A stretch of 13,284 nucleotides of DNA from an uncultured Nocardioides sp. Lineage in GTDB: Bacteria > Actinomycetota > Actinomycetes > Propionibacteriales > Nocardioidaceae. Position numbers and translations under genes: made by a program. Under the pieces are notes generated by a model, which saw only the letters and a program-made list of their open reading frames with translations, made no database searches and was not told the origin of the DNA. Of this stretch, positions 1-8,699 are shown in pieces. The DNA is taken from contig NZ_CAMPGZ010000116.1 of NCBI RefSeq assembly GCF_946885725.1, positions 1-13,284 on the forward strand, written 5' to 3'. How positions within the stretch are numbered: position 1 is the first letter of the stretch; every line of letters begins with the position of its first letter.

Positions 1-44
1 AAACTCGCTGGAAACCGTCGGCGGTCGGTGGTGGGGTTGACGCC

Positions 45-1033
<989 letters not shown>

Positions 1034-1037
<4 letters not shown>

Positions 1038-1879
1038 CCGCCGTACCCGTCCCGACCTCGCCCGTCCGCGAGCGGCCCGTGGTGCGACCGCCCTCGCTGC
1101 TCGTCTCCAGCCTGATCGTCGTGCGCCGCAACCTGATCCACATCAAGCGGATGCCGGAGCTGCTGCTGGACGTCACGGTCCAGCCGATCATGTTCGTCTG
1201 CCTGTTCGCGTTCGTCTTCGGCGGCTCGATCGCGGTCTCGGGCAGCAACTACCGCGAGTTCCTGGTGCCCGGGATCATGGTGCAGACGATGGCGTTCTCG
1301 TCGTTCATCGTCGCGATCGGGCTCAACACCGACCTCGACAAGGGGCTCGTCGACCGGTTCAAGTCGCTGCCGATCTCGCGCGCCTCGATCCTGGTCGGGC
1401 GCAGCGTGTCGAGCCTGCTGCACTCCAGCATCGGCATCACGGTGATGGCGCTGACCGGCCTCGCGATCGGCTGGCGCATCCACAACGGCGTCGTGGACGC
1501 GGTCCTCGGCTTCGCGCTGCTCCTGCTGTTCGGCTTCGCGATGATCTGGCTCGGCATCCTCGTCGGCTCGTCGATGCGCTCGGTCGAGGCGGTGAACGGC
1601 CTGATGTTCACCACGATCTTCCCGATCACGTTCGTCGCCAACGCGTTCGCGCCGACCGACAACATGCCCGACTGGCTGCAGACCGTCGCGGAGTGGAACC
1701 CGATCTCCGCGCTGGTCCAGGCGCTGCGCGACCTCTGGGGCAACGGCGAGCCGGCCACGGCGGCTTCGGCCTGGCCGCTGCACCACCCGGTGCTCGTGAC
1801 CCTCGTCTGGTCGCTGGCCCTGACCGCGATCTTCATGCCGCTGGCGCTGCGCGCGTTCGCGGCCCGGTCCCGGGACTGA
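1034..1879 (+). CDS. DrrB-type ABC-2 exporter permease
   Basis: 281-residue membrane subunit partnering the ATPase just upstream. The ATG overlaps the upstream stop as ATGA; the open frame extends further 5' but only inside the ATPase gene, so this start is preferred. After a Pro/Arg-rich cytoplasmic N-terminus there are about six hydrophobic segments, beginning near residue 48 (IMFVCLFAFVFGG) and ending near residue 272. Between them lies the ABC-2 coupling loop DRFKSLPISRASILVGR, characteristic of DrrB/NodJ-like permeases. Length is normal for the family. Together the two genes should form a half-transporter dimer exporting a lipid, drug or polyketide-like compound; the sequence does not fix the substrate. 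The next gene begins 4 bases after the stop. Confidence 0.93.
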
Positions 1880-1883
1880 GGCC

Positions 1884-2381
1884 GTGCGCATCAGCGTCGT
1901 CCGCGGGGACATCGTCGAGCAGGACGTCGACGCGGTCGTCAACGCCGCCAACCGGCGGATGCGCGGCGGCGGGGGAGTCGACGGCGCGATCCACGCCGCG
2001 GCCGGTCCGGGGCTCCTCCGGGAGTGCGTCGAGCGGTTCCCCGACGGACTGCCCACCGGCCGCGCGGGCTGGACCACCGGTCACAACCTGCCGGCTCGCT
2101 GGGTGATCCACGTGGTCGGTCCCAACTACCGCGCGGGCGAGCGCGACCGGTCGCTGCTCGAGTCCTGCTACCGCGAGGCGCTGGCCGTCGCGGACGAGCT
2201 GGGCGCCGCCACGGTCGCGTTCCCGCTCGTGTCGGCCGGCATCTACGGCTGGCCGACCGACGACGCCGTACGCACCGCGGTGCGCACCGTCCGCGACACG
2301 CCCACCGAGGTGTCCGAGGCCCGGTTCGTGGCGTTCGGCGAGGAGATCCACCGGCTGCTGCGCGCCGAGACCGGGGACTGA
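1884..2381 (+). CDS. Macro-domain protein, probable ADP-ribosyl / O-acetyl-ADP-ribose hydrolase
   Basis: 165-residue single macro domain of the MacroD/YmdB type, which binds ADP-ribose and removes it from acidic residues or deacetylates O-acetyl-ADP-ribose. Visible: GDI near the N-terminus (Asp9, adenine contact), VVNAAN (18-23), the glycine-rich catalytic loop GGGGVDGAIH (28-37) with Asp33 spaced from Asn23 exactly as the catalytic pair in YmdB, and the second ribose/phosphate loop SAGIYG (117-122). All key residues are present, so it is probably active. It starts with GTG 4 bases after the permease stop with little Shine-Dalgarno, suggesting read-through or coupled translation from the exporter operon. 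It ends 16 bases from the convergent SDR gene with no clear terminator hairpin. What ADP-ribose chemistry has to do with the exporter is unknown; shared transcription may be incidental. Confidence 0.9.
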   Translation: MRISVVRGDIVEQDVDAVVNAANRRMRGGGGVDGAIHAAAGPGLLRECVERFPDGLPTGRAGWTTGHNLPARWVIHVVGPNYRAGERDRSLLESCYREALAVADELGAATVAFPLVSAGIYGWPTDDAVRTAVRTVRDTPTEVSEARFVAFGEEIHRLLRAETGD

Positions 2382-2397
2382 GGCGCAGGAGCTCAGG

Positions 2398-3150
2398 TCA
2401 GCGCGGCGCCATCCGCAGCGCGCCGTCCATCCGGATGACCTCGCCGTTGAGGTAGTCGTGGTCGATGATCGCCAGCGCGAGCTTGGCGTACTCCTCGGGC
2501 CGGCCGAGCCGCTGCGGGAACGGCACGCCCGCCGCGAGACCGGCGCGGAACTCCTCGGACACCGTGGCCAGCATCGGCGTCTCCACGATGCCGGGGGCGA
2601 TGGTGGCCACGCGGATGCCGTACTGCGCCAGGTCTCGCGCCGCCGGCAGGGTGAGCCCGACGATGCCGCCCTTGGACGAGGAGTACGCCGCCTGGCCGAC
2701 CTGCCCGTCGTACGCCGCGATCGAGGCGGTGTTGATGACGACACCGCGCTGGCCGTCCTCGAGCGGGTCGCTGGCGGCGATCTTCTCGGCGGCGAGCGTG
2801 AGCACGTTGAACGAGCCGATCAGGTTGACCTTGACGACGGTGGCGTAGAGGTCGAGGTCGTGCGGGCCCTTCTTGCCGAGGATCCGCATCGAGGGACCGA
2901 TGCCGGCGCAGTTGACCACGATCCGCAGCGGCGACGACGACCCGGCCGCCCGGTCGACCGCCGCCTGCACCTGCGCGGGGTCGGTCACGTCGGTCTGCAC
3001 GTAGGTGACCCCGTCGACCGCGGGCGCGTCGTCGACGTTGAGGTCGAGTGCGTAGACGTCGACGCCCTGCTTGGCGAGCGCGACGGCGGTCGCGTGGCCG
3101 AGGCCGGACGCCCCACCGGTGACGATCGCGGCGGTGTCGTTGAGCTGCAT
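2398..3150 (-). CDS. SDR-family 3-hydroxyacyl-CoA dehydrogenase type-2-like (HSD17B10-like)
   Basis: 250-residue classical short-chain dehydrogenase, probably oxidising the 3-hydroxy group of a short or branched 3-hydroxyacyl-CoA with NAD+. Visible: cofactor motif TGGASGLG (11-18), Asp36 at the end of strand beta2 (favours NAD+ over NADP+), NCAG (80-83), catalytic Ser143 and Tyr156-x3-Lys160, then the PGIVETPML loop after strand beta6. The overall pattern, including the [10 protein letters not shown] stretch and the C-terminal [15 protein letters not shown], is that of bacterial homologues of human HSD17B10. Its ATG overlaps the stop of the acyl-CoA dehydrogenase by one base (TGATG), so the two are one operon. 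Enoyl-CoA hydratase and thiolase partners are not in the window. Steroid or alcohol dehydrogenase activity is an alternative, but the neighbour argues for acyl-CoA oxidation. Confidence 0.92.
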   Translation of the reverse strand: MQLNDTAAIVTGGASGLGHATAVALAKQGVDVYALDLNVDDAPAVDGVTYVQTDVTDPAQVQAAVDRAAGSSSPLRIVVNCAGIGPSMRILGKKGPHDLDLYATVVKVNLIGSFNVLTLAAEKIAASDPLEDGQRGVVINTASIAAYDGQVGQAAYSSSKGGIVGLTLPAARDLAQYGIRVATIAPGIVETPMLATVSEEFRAGLAAGVPFPQRLGRPEEYAKLALAIIDHDYLNGEVIRMDGALRMAPR

Positions 3151-4343
3151 CAGTCGGTCTCCTGCTGCCGGGTGACGTGGATGGTCGGCGGCGTCCCCTT
3201 GGCCAGGGCGCGCCCGATCACCATCCGCTGGATCTGGTTGGTGCCCTCGAAGATCTGCATGACCTTGGCCTCGCGCATGTAGCGCTCGACCGGGAAGTCG
3301 CGCGTGTAACCGTAGCCACCGAGCACCTGCACCGCGTCGGTGGTGACCTTCATGGCGTTGTCGGTGGCGACCAGCTTCGCGATCGACGCTTCGGTGGAGT
3401 AGGGCAGGCCCTGGTCCTTGCGCCGGGCGGCGGCGAGGTACGTCGCTCGCGCGGTCTGTACGGCGGCGGCCATGTCGGCGAGCAGGAACGCGAGGCCCTG
3501 GTGGTCGATGATCGGGCGGCCGAACGTCTCGCGGTCGCGGGCGTAGGCCACCGCCTCGTCGAGCGCACCCTGGGCCAGGCCGGTGGCGACCGCGGCGATG
3601 CCCAACCGGCCGGCGTCGAGCCCGGCCAGCGCGATGCGCAGGCCCTCGCCCTCCTCGCCGAGCCGGCGCTCGACCGGCACCCGCACGCCGTCGAACCGCA
3701 TGGTCGCGGTGGCGCTGCCGGTCAGACCCATCTTCCGCTCCGGAGCGTCCGCCGTGAGTCCCTCCGCGTCCGCGGGCACCAGGAAGCAGGAGATCCCGCT
3801 CCTGTCGCCGGGCTCGCCGCTGGTCCGGGCCATCACCTTGTAGAAGTCCGCGTGACCGCCGTGGGTGGTCCAGGCCTTGGCGCCGTCGATGACGTAGTCG
3901 TCGCCGTCGCGCCGCGCGCGGGTCGTCATCGCGGCGGGGTCGGAGCCGGCGTGCGGCTCGGACAGGCAGTAGGCGCCGAGCAGCTCGCCGCCGAGCATGT
4001 CGGGCAGGAACTTCCGCTTCTGCTCCTCCGTGCCGCGGGTGGCCAGGCCGAAGCAGCTCAGCGCGTGGACGCTCACGCCGACACCGACGCTGCTCCAGGC
4101 CGCGCCGATCTCCTCGAGCACCTGGAGGTAGACCTCGTAGGGCTGGCCGCCCCCGCCGTACTCCTCCGGGTAGGGCAGCCCCAGCAGTCCGGCACGGCCG
4201 AGCAGCCGGAACGCGTCGCGCGGGAAGGTCTCTGTGGCCTCGGCCTCGGCGGCTCGCGGGGCGAGCTCCTTGCTGACGAGGTCGCGGACGAGGCCGATGA
4301 GGTCGGCGGCCTCCTCGGTCGGCAGGACGCGGGACGCAGGCAT
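3150..4343 (-). CDS. Acyl-CoA dehydrogenase (FAD)
   Basis: 397-residue flavoprotein catalysing alpha,beta-dehydrogenation of an acyl-CoA thioester, passing electrons to ETF. Domains in order: N-terminal helical (about 10-120), middle beta-barrel with the FAD-contact motif CLSEPHAGSDP, and C-terminal helical with the signature GGYGYTRDFPVERYMREAK and the catalytic IFEGTNQIQR, where Glu366 is the expected base. Length is normal for short- or branched-chain members. I chose the ATG at 4343. A GTG further upstream (4394) is in frame, but the extension has no family resemblance and covers the likely promoter. Only a poor Shine-Dalgarno precedes the ATG. It is first in an operon with the SDR gene, and divergent from lutA across 98 bases. 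Isobutyryl-, 2-methylbutyryl- or butyryl-CoA are candidate substrates; the sequence does not decide. Confidence 0.93.
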   Translation of the reverse strand: MPASRVLPTEEAADLIGLVRDLVSKELAPRAAEAEATETFPRDAFRLLGRAGLLGLPYPEEYGGGGQPYEVYLQVLEEIGAAWSSVGVGVSVHALSCFGLATRGTEEQKRKFLPDMLGGELLGAYCLSEPHAGSDPAAMTTRARRDGDDYVIDGAKAWTTHGGHADFYKVMARTSGEPGDRSGISCFLVPADAEGLTADAPERKMGLTGSATATMRFDGVRVPVERRLGEEGEGLRIALAGLDAGRLGIAAVATGLAQGALDEAVAYARDRETFGRPIIDHQGLAFLLADMAAAVQTARATYLAAARRKDQGLPYSTEASIAKLVATDNAMKVTTDAVQVLGGYGYTRDFPVERYMREAKVMQIFEGTNQIQRMVIGRALAKGTPPTIHVTRQQETD

Positions 4344-4441
4344 GGGCGCATGGTAGTTGGACGCCCTAGTATCTCGCGATTCGGTCAGGACCACCGCGCA
4401 CAGACGCGGACGACGAGCTCGGGCGTGCCAAAGTAAAGCCC
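4344..4441. promoter_or_regulatory. Divergent intergenic region between acyl-CoA dehydrogenase and lutA
   Basis: This 98-base gap must hold the promoters of both the acyl-CoA dehydrogenase operon (minus) and lutABC (plus). TAGTAT at 4367-4372 fits an actinobacterial -10 (TANNNT) toward lutA; read on the minus strand, the same spot gives GATACT toward the dehydrogenase. Neither has a recognisable TTGACA-like -35 at 16-18 bases. Two small dyads sit between the -10-like site and lutA: GGTC-AG-GACC (4383-4392) and CCGCG-N6-CGCGG (4394-4409). These could bind a regulator such as the GntR-family repressors known for lactate genes elsewhere, but they do not match a consensus I can name exactly. No strong Shine-Dalgarno precedes lutA. 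Confidence 0.35.
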
Positions 4442-5176
4442 ATGCGGGTCGCGCTGATGGTGACGTGCCTGAACGACGCGCTGTTCCCCGACGTCGGCAA
4501 GGCGACGGTCCGGCTGCTGCGACGGCTCGGGGTGGACGTGGCCTTCCCTGACGGGCAGACGTGCTGCGGCCAGCCGATGGTCAACACCGGCTACGTCGAC
4601 GAGGCGGTGCCGGCCGTGCGCGCGTTCGTCGACGCGTTCCACGGCTTCGACCACGTCGTCACGCCGTCCGGCTCGTGCGCGGGCTCGGCGCGGCACCAGC
4701 ACGCGCTGGTCGCGCGCCGTACCGGTGACGCCGGCCTGGCCACCGCGGTCGCCGAGGTGTCGCCACGGGTCCTGGAGCTGTCCGAGTTCCTCGTCGACGT
4801 GCTCGGCGTGACCGACGTGGGCGCGTCCTTCCCGCACACGGTGACCTACCACCCGACCTGCCACTCGCTGCGGATGCTCGGCGTCGGCGACCGGCCGCTG
4901 TCGCTGCTGCGCGAGGTCCGCGGGATCCGGCTGGTGGACCTGCCGGACGCGCAGTCGTGCTGCGGCTTCGGCGGCACGTTCGCGGTGAAGAACCCCGACA
5001 CGTCCATCGCGATGGGCAGCGACAAGGCCCGCCACGTCGTCGACTCGGGCGCCGAGGTGCTGGTCGCCGGGGACTCCTCCTGCCTGATGCACATCGGCGG
5101 TCTGCTGTCCCGGCAGCGGTCCGGCGTACGGACGATGCACCTGGCAGAGGTGCTGGCCGCGACGGAGGGGGAGTAG
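4442..5176 (+). CDS. lutA: LutA: L-lactate utilisation Fe-S protein
   Basis: 244-residue member of the LutA/YkgE family, one of three subunits of the LutABC complex that oxidises L-lactate to pyruvate in the cytoplasm. It has two cysteine-rich CCG domains. The first shows TCCGQP (Cys41, Cys42) and PSGSCAG (Cys79). The second shows YHPTCH (Cys140), SCCGFGG (Cys173, Cys174) and a further Cys214. These are the usual ligand positions for Fe-S clusters in this fold. The start at 4442 gives the expected N-terminus, with the family motif FPDVGKATVRLL near residue 15. The stop TAG shares its G with the GTG proposed for lutB. It is the first gene of the operon and divergent from the acyl-CoA dehydrogenase. 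No lactate regulator gene is in view. Confidence 0.94.
   Translation: MRVALMVTCLNDALFPDVGKATVRLLRRLGVDVAFPDGQTCCGQPMVNTGYVDEAVPAVRAFVDAFHGFDHVVTPSGSCAGSARHQHALVARRTGDAGLATAVAEVSPRVLELSEFLVDVLGVTDVGASFPHTVTYHPTCHSLRMLGVGDRPLSLLREVRGIRLVDLPDAQSCCGFGGTFAVKNPDTSIAMGSDKARHVVDSGAEVLVAGDSSCLMHIGGLLSRQRSGVRTMHLAEVLAATEGE
5163..5171 (+). promoter_or_regulatory. Shine-Dalgarno for lutB, inside the end of lutA
   Basis: A GGAGGGGG run lies about 5 bases before the GTG at 5176. It favours that GTG over the in-frame ATG at 5233 as the lutB start. Being inside lutA, it also implies coupled translation. Confidence 0.6.
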
Positions 5177-5199
5177 TGGTCTCGACAGGCTCGACCACC
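5176..5199. repeat. REP-like palindromic repeat on the lutB start codon
   Basis: A 24-base imperfect inverted repeat with the structure GTGG-TC-TCGA-CAGGC-TCGA-CCAC: a 4+4 base-pair stem with a two-base bulge. The first GTG is the proposed lutB start, and the repeat encodes the N-terminal residues V-S-T-G-S-T-T. From memory, unverified here, short palindromes with this TCGACAGGCTCGACC core are scattered through Nocardioides-type genomes, normally between genes. A second element of the same architecture occurs at 13246-13274. Confidence 0.6.
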
Positions 5200-6651
5200 C
5201 GTGAGGCAGCGACCCGGGGGACGTTCGTCGGGATGCCGGCGTTCCCCGAGGCGGCGCGTACGGCGCTCGCGGACTCGCAGCTGCGGGCCAACCTGGCGCA
5301 CGCCACGAGCACCATCCGGGCGAAGCGGCTCCAGGTCGTCGGCGAGGTCGACCACTGGGAGGAGCTCCGCCTCGCCGGCGCGGCGATCAAGGACAACACC
5401 CTGCGCCACCTCGACCAGCACCTCCTCGCGCTGGAGGCGGCGCTCACCGCGCGCGGCGCCACGGTGCACTGGGCGCGCGACGCCGACGAGGCGTGCCGCA
5501 TCGTGGCGCGCATCGCCCACGACAACGACGTCGACGAGGTCGTCAAGGTCAAGTCGATGGCGACCCAGGAGATCAACCTCAACGAGGCGCTCGCCGACGA
5601 CGGCATCGCCGCGTGGGAGACCGACCTCGCGGAGCTGATCGTGCAGCTCGGCGACGACCTGCCGTCGCACATCCTGGTGCCCGCGATCCACCGCAACCGC
5701 GCGGAGATCAAGGCGATCTTCGAGCGCGCGATGGGCGAGGTCGGGCGGCCCGCGCCCGCCGACCTCACCGACGAGCCGGCCCGTCTCGCGGAGGCCGCGC
5801 GGCTGCACCTGCGCGAGAAGTTCCTCAGCGCCCGGATGGCCGTCTCCGGCGCCAACTTCGCGGTCGCCGAGACCGGCATGCTCGTCGTTGTCGAGTCCGA
5901 GGGCAACGGCCGGATGTGCCTGACGCTGCCGGAGATCCTGGTCTCGGTCGTCGGCATCGAGAAGGTCGTGCCGACGTACGCCGACCTCGATGTCTTCCTG
6001 CAGCTGCTGCCCCGGTCGTCGACCGGCGAGCGGATGAACCCCTACACCTCGACGTGGACCGGCGTGACGCCCGGCGACGGACCGCAGCAGGTGCACGTGG
6101 TGCTGCTCGACAACGGCCGCACCCGCGCGCTGGCCGACGAGCTGGGCCGGCAGGCGCTGCGGTGCATCCGCTGCTCGGCCTGCCTCAACGTGTGCCCGGT
6201 CTACGAGCGCACCGGCGGACACGCCTACGGCTCCGTCTACCCGGGGCCGATCGGAGCGATCCTCAACCCGCTGCTGCGCGGCGTCGGCGACCCGCAGACC
6301 GACTCGCTGCCCTACGCCTCCACACTGTGCGGCGCCTGCTTCGAGGCCTGCCCGGTGCGCATCGACATCCCCTCGATCCTCGTCGACCAGCGGGCCAAGG
6401 TCGTCGACGCGCACCGCGGCAGGCCGCACGCGTCCGGTCTGGTGAGCAGCGTGGCGATGAAGGGCGCCGCCGCCACGTTCCGCTCCGCACGCCGCCTCGG
6501 CCTCGCCGAGCGGCTGACGCCGGTGGCCCTGCGCGCGGCACGCACGCTCGGCATCGCACGACGATGGACGTCCGCGCGCGACCTGCCGCCACCGGCACCC
6601 GAGTCGTTCCGCGCCTGGTGGCGTCGCACCGACGGGGGCCGCCATGAGTGA
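5176..6651 (+). CDS. lutB: LutB: L-lactate utilisation Fe-S protein with LUD domain
   Basis: 491-residue central subunit of the L-lactate-oxidising LutABC complex. A LUD domain occupies roughly residues 60-300 (for example KVKSMATQEINLNEAL and a core ending VSVVGIEKVVPT). A ferredoxin-like part then has CIRCSACLNVCP (Cys330, 333, 336, 340) and CGACFEACP (Cys385, 388, 392), followed by the family's helical C-terminus. The GTG at 5176 has a good Shine-Dalgarno and overlaps the lutA stop. However, the first nine or so codons come from a palindromic repeat, and the ATG at 5233 (MPAFPEAAR, where family similarity becomes clear) is a workable alternative that would give a 472-residue protein, close to the usual length. 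The end overlaps lutC by 8 bases (ATGAGTGA). Confidence 0.94.
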   Translation: MVSTGSTTREAATRGTFVGMPAFPEAARTALADSQLRANLAHATSTIRAKRLQVVGEVDHWEELRLAGAAIKDNTLRHLDQHLLALEAALTARGATVHWARDADEACRIVARIAHDNDVDEVVKVKSMATQEINLNEALADDGIAAWETDLAELIVQLGDDLPSHILVPAIHRNRAEIKAIFERAMGEVGRPAPADLTDEPARLAEAARLHLREKFLSARMAVSGANFAVAETGMLVVVESEGNGRMCLTLPEILVSVVGIEKVVPTYADLDVFLQLLPRSSTGERMNPYTSTWTGVTPGDGPQQVHVVLLDNGRTRALADELGRQALRCIRCSACLNVCPVYERTGGHAYGSVYPGPIGAILNPLLRGVGDPQTDSLPYASTLCGACFEACPVRIDIPSILVDQRAKVVDAHRGRPHASGLVSSVAMKGAAATFRSARRLGLAERLTPVALRAARTLGIARRWTSARDLPPPAPESFRAWWRRTDGGRHE

Positions 6652-7249
6652 CGCGAGAGCCGAGATCCTCGGCCGGATCCGCGGCGCGCTCGACGGCACG
6701 GACGTGTCGCCGGTCGCGGTGCCGCGCGGCTACCGGACCCGGCCCGGACGCGCCGGTCCCCAGGACCTCTTCGCCGAGCGGGTCGAGGACTACCGCGCCC
6801 ACGTGACCCGCTGCGCGGCGGACGACGTGCCCGGCACCGTGGCCGCACTGCTCCCGGCAGACGCCCGTGTCGTGCTCCCAGCCGGCCTGCCCTGGAACCT
6901 CCCCGGCACCGTCGACGACGGGTTCGCCGCCACCGAGCTCGACGGGTACGAAGCCGTGGTCACCGCGGCGACCGTCGGGATCGCCGAGACCGGCACCGTC
7001 GTGCTCACGCACGGACCCGGCGAGGGGCGACGGGCGCTCTCGCTCGTGCCCGACCTGCACGTGTGCCTGGTGCGCACCGATCAGGTCGTCGCCGACGTAC
7101 CGGACGCTGTACGGCTCCTCGACGCAGCCGAGTACCGCGACCGGCCGCAGACCTGGATCAGCGGACCGTCGGCGACCAGCGACATCGAGCTGTCCCGGGT
7201 CGAGGGCGTGCACGGCCCGCGCACCCTGCACGTCGTGCTCGTCGGCTAG
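6644..7249 (+). CDS. lutC: LutC: lactate utilisation LUD-domain protein
   Basis: 201-residue LUD-domain protein, third subunit of LutABC. Family motifs are all present: TAATVGIAETGTVVL (about 107-121), a basic GRRALSLVPDLHVCLV segment, and the C-terminal TWISGPSATSDIELSRVEG followed by HGPRTLHVVLVG, the nucleotide-binding-like end of the LUD fold. The ATG lies inside the last codons of lutB (8-base overlap), giving tight translational coupling. Length is at the short end of normal (about 200-240). With lutA and lutB it completes the set, so the host should oxidise L-lactate by this non-flavin route. A lactate permease is not adjacent in the classical form. Confidence 0.94.
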   Translation: MSDARAEILGRIRGALDGTDVSPVAVPRGYRTRPGRAGPQDLFAERVEDYRAHVTRCAADDVPGTVAALLPADARVVLPAGLPWNLPGTVDDGFAATELDGYEAVVTAATVGIAETGTVVLTHGPGEGRRALSLVPDLHVCLVRTDQVVADVPDAVRLLDAAEYRDRPQTWISGPSATSDIELSRVEGVHGPRTLHVVLVG

Positions 7250-7348
7250 CCGGACTGGCTCGCCGGCCCGTCTCATCGGCCAGGGGGCGGCTGCTGTCCC
7301 GTTTCCGTGGGTGGGAAGGTGGGCACCGTCACATCGAGGTCCCTGCTC

Positions 7349-7356
7349 GGGAGGAG
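7349..7356 (+). promoter_or_regulatory. Shine-Dalgarno fixing the start of the MHS transporter
   Basis: GGGAGGAG ends 5 bases before the ATG at 7362. It chooses that start over in-frame codons upstream, which overlap lutC and encode nothing transporter-like. The 112-base gap 7250-7361 holds no other gene; it has a weak GC hairpin (7255-7283) and a G-rich stretch (7308-7322), but no promoter I can defend. Confidence 0.7.
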
Positions 7357-7361
7357 CCCGT

Positions 7362-8699
7362 ATGTCCGCCTCACGCCCGCCGGCGTCCGCGCCAGACAGC
7401 ACGCCCGGCGTCACCACCGACACCACCCAGGCGCCGCACAAGCTGCCGCTGCGCACGCTCATCGCGGCCAGCGTCGGCAACGCGGTCGAGTGGTACGACT
7501 GGACCGTCTACGCGACGTTCTCGATCTACTTCGCCACGCAGATCTTCTCGGGCGAGAACGAGTCGCTCGCGTTCGTCGGCACGTTCGCCACCTACGCGCT
7601 CGCGTTCTTCTTCCGTCCGCTCGGGGGCATGCTGCTCGGCCGCTACGCCGACCTCAAGGGCCGCAAGCAGGCGATGCTGCTGACCATCACGCTGATGGCC
7701 GGCGGGTCGTTCGTCATCGCGATCCTCCCGACGTACGAAGCGGTCGGCTGGCTCGCACCGATCCTGCTGCTCGCCGCGCGCATCGCGCAGGGCATGTCCC
7801 TGGGCGGCGAGGTCTCCAACGCCTCGGCGTACCTCGCGGAGATCGCCCCGCCCGACCGGCGCGGCCGCTACTCGTCGTTCTTCTACATCTCCACCGGCTC
7901 GGCGGTGCTGATCGCCTCCCTGCTCGGTGCGCTGCTCGCGTCGACGCTCTCCGACGACTTCCTGGCCGCGTGGGGCTGGCGGATCCCGTTCGTGATCGGT
8001 GGCCTCCTCGGCCTCGTCGGCCTGTGGCTGCGCCGCGACATGGCCGAGACCGAGCAGTACGAGGAGAACGCCGAGAAGGCCCGCGCGCTGAAGAACCCGC
8101 TGTGGCTGACCCTGCGGGACCACCCCAAGGCGGTGGCGCAGCTGATCGGCTTCACCCTGCTCAGCACGCTCTGCTACTACGTGTTCTTCTCCGCGCTGAC
8201 GCCCTTCGCCGTCAACGCCAACGGCCTCGACGACGGCATGGTGTTCTCGGCGCTGTCGATCGCGACCGCGCTGTTCGTGGCGCTGCAGTACCCGTTCGGC
8301 TGGACGGCCGACCGGTTCGGCCGCAAGCCGCAGATGCTCATCTGGTCCGGGTCGATCGCTCTGCTGATGGTGCCGGTGTCGAAGCTGATCCAGCCCGGCG
8401 CGTCGTTCGGCGCGGTGCTGCTGGTGTTCTGCTTCGGGCTCGGTCTCTACTCGATGCTGAGCTCGATCGCGCCCGCGATCATGAGCGAGCTGTTCCCGAC
8501 CGAGCTGCGCGGCCTGGGCATCGGCGCCTGGTACAACCTGACCGTCGCGACCTTCGGCGGCACCGCGCCGCTGGTGATCCAGTGGCTCGGCGACGCCGGG
8601 CACAGCAACTGGTTCTTCTGGTACGTGTCGGCCGGCGCCGTGATCGCGTTCATCGCGGTGCTGACCCTGCCGGAGACCAAGGGGTCGGTTCTCAAGTGA
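7362..8699 (+). CDS. MFS transporter, metabolite:H+ symporter (MHS) family
   Basis: 445-residue, 12-segment inner-membrane importer. After a 30-residue Pro/Thr-rich cytoplasmic tail comes GNAVEWYDW (39-47), the hallmark start of helix 1 in MHS proteins such as ProP, KgtP and ShiA. The loop 2-3 motif RPLGGMLLGRYADLKGRK (85-102) and RIAQGMSLGGEVSNASAYL (from 140) follow. The equivalent second-half loop is DRFGRK (near residue 318). The family imports organic acids, betaines or amino-acid-like solutes with protons. The gene lies 112 bases after lutC and overlaps the M20 hydrolase by 4 bases (GTGA), so its substrate is most likely what that enzyme cleaves. Lactate or another carboxylate is the alternative suggested by the upstream lut genes. 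Confidence 0.92.
   Translation: MSASRPPASAPDSTPGVTTDTTQAPHKLPLRTLIAASVGNAVEWYDWTVYATFSIYFATQIFSGENESLAFVGTFATYALAFFFRPLGGMLLGRYADLKGRKQAMLLTITLMAGGSFVIAILPTYEAVGWLAPILLLAARIAQGMSLGGEVSNASAYLAEIAPPDRRGRYSSFFYISTGSAVLIASLLGALLASTLSDDFLAAWGWRIPFVIGGLLGLVGLWLRRDMAETEQYEENAEKARALKNPLWLTLRDHPKAVAQLIGFTLLSTLCYYVFFSALTPFAVNANGLDDGMVFSALSIATALFVALQYPFGWTADRFGRKPQMLIWSGSIALLMVPVSKLIQPGASFGAVLLVFCFGLGLYSMLSSIAPAIMSELFPTELRGLGIGAWYNLTVATFGGTAPLVIQWLGDAGHSNWFFWYVSAGAVIAFIAVLTLPETKGSVLK

Noticed and set aside
10..38. ECF-type promoter (GGAAAC ... GTT) before the first ABC gene
   Set aside because: The -35-like box is imperfect and the spacing (21 bases from GGAAA to GTT) is too long for the SigR/SigH pattern.
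7255..7283. Hairpin after lutC as an intrinsic terminator
   Set aside because: The stem is short, bulged and not followed by a T-run; it cannot be told apart from random GC-rich pairing.
7280..7322. G-quadruplex upstream of the MHS transporter
   Set aside because: Only three clean GGG runs are close together; the fourth is separated by a loop of about 20 bases.
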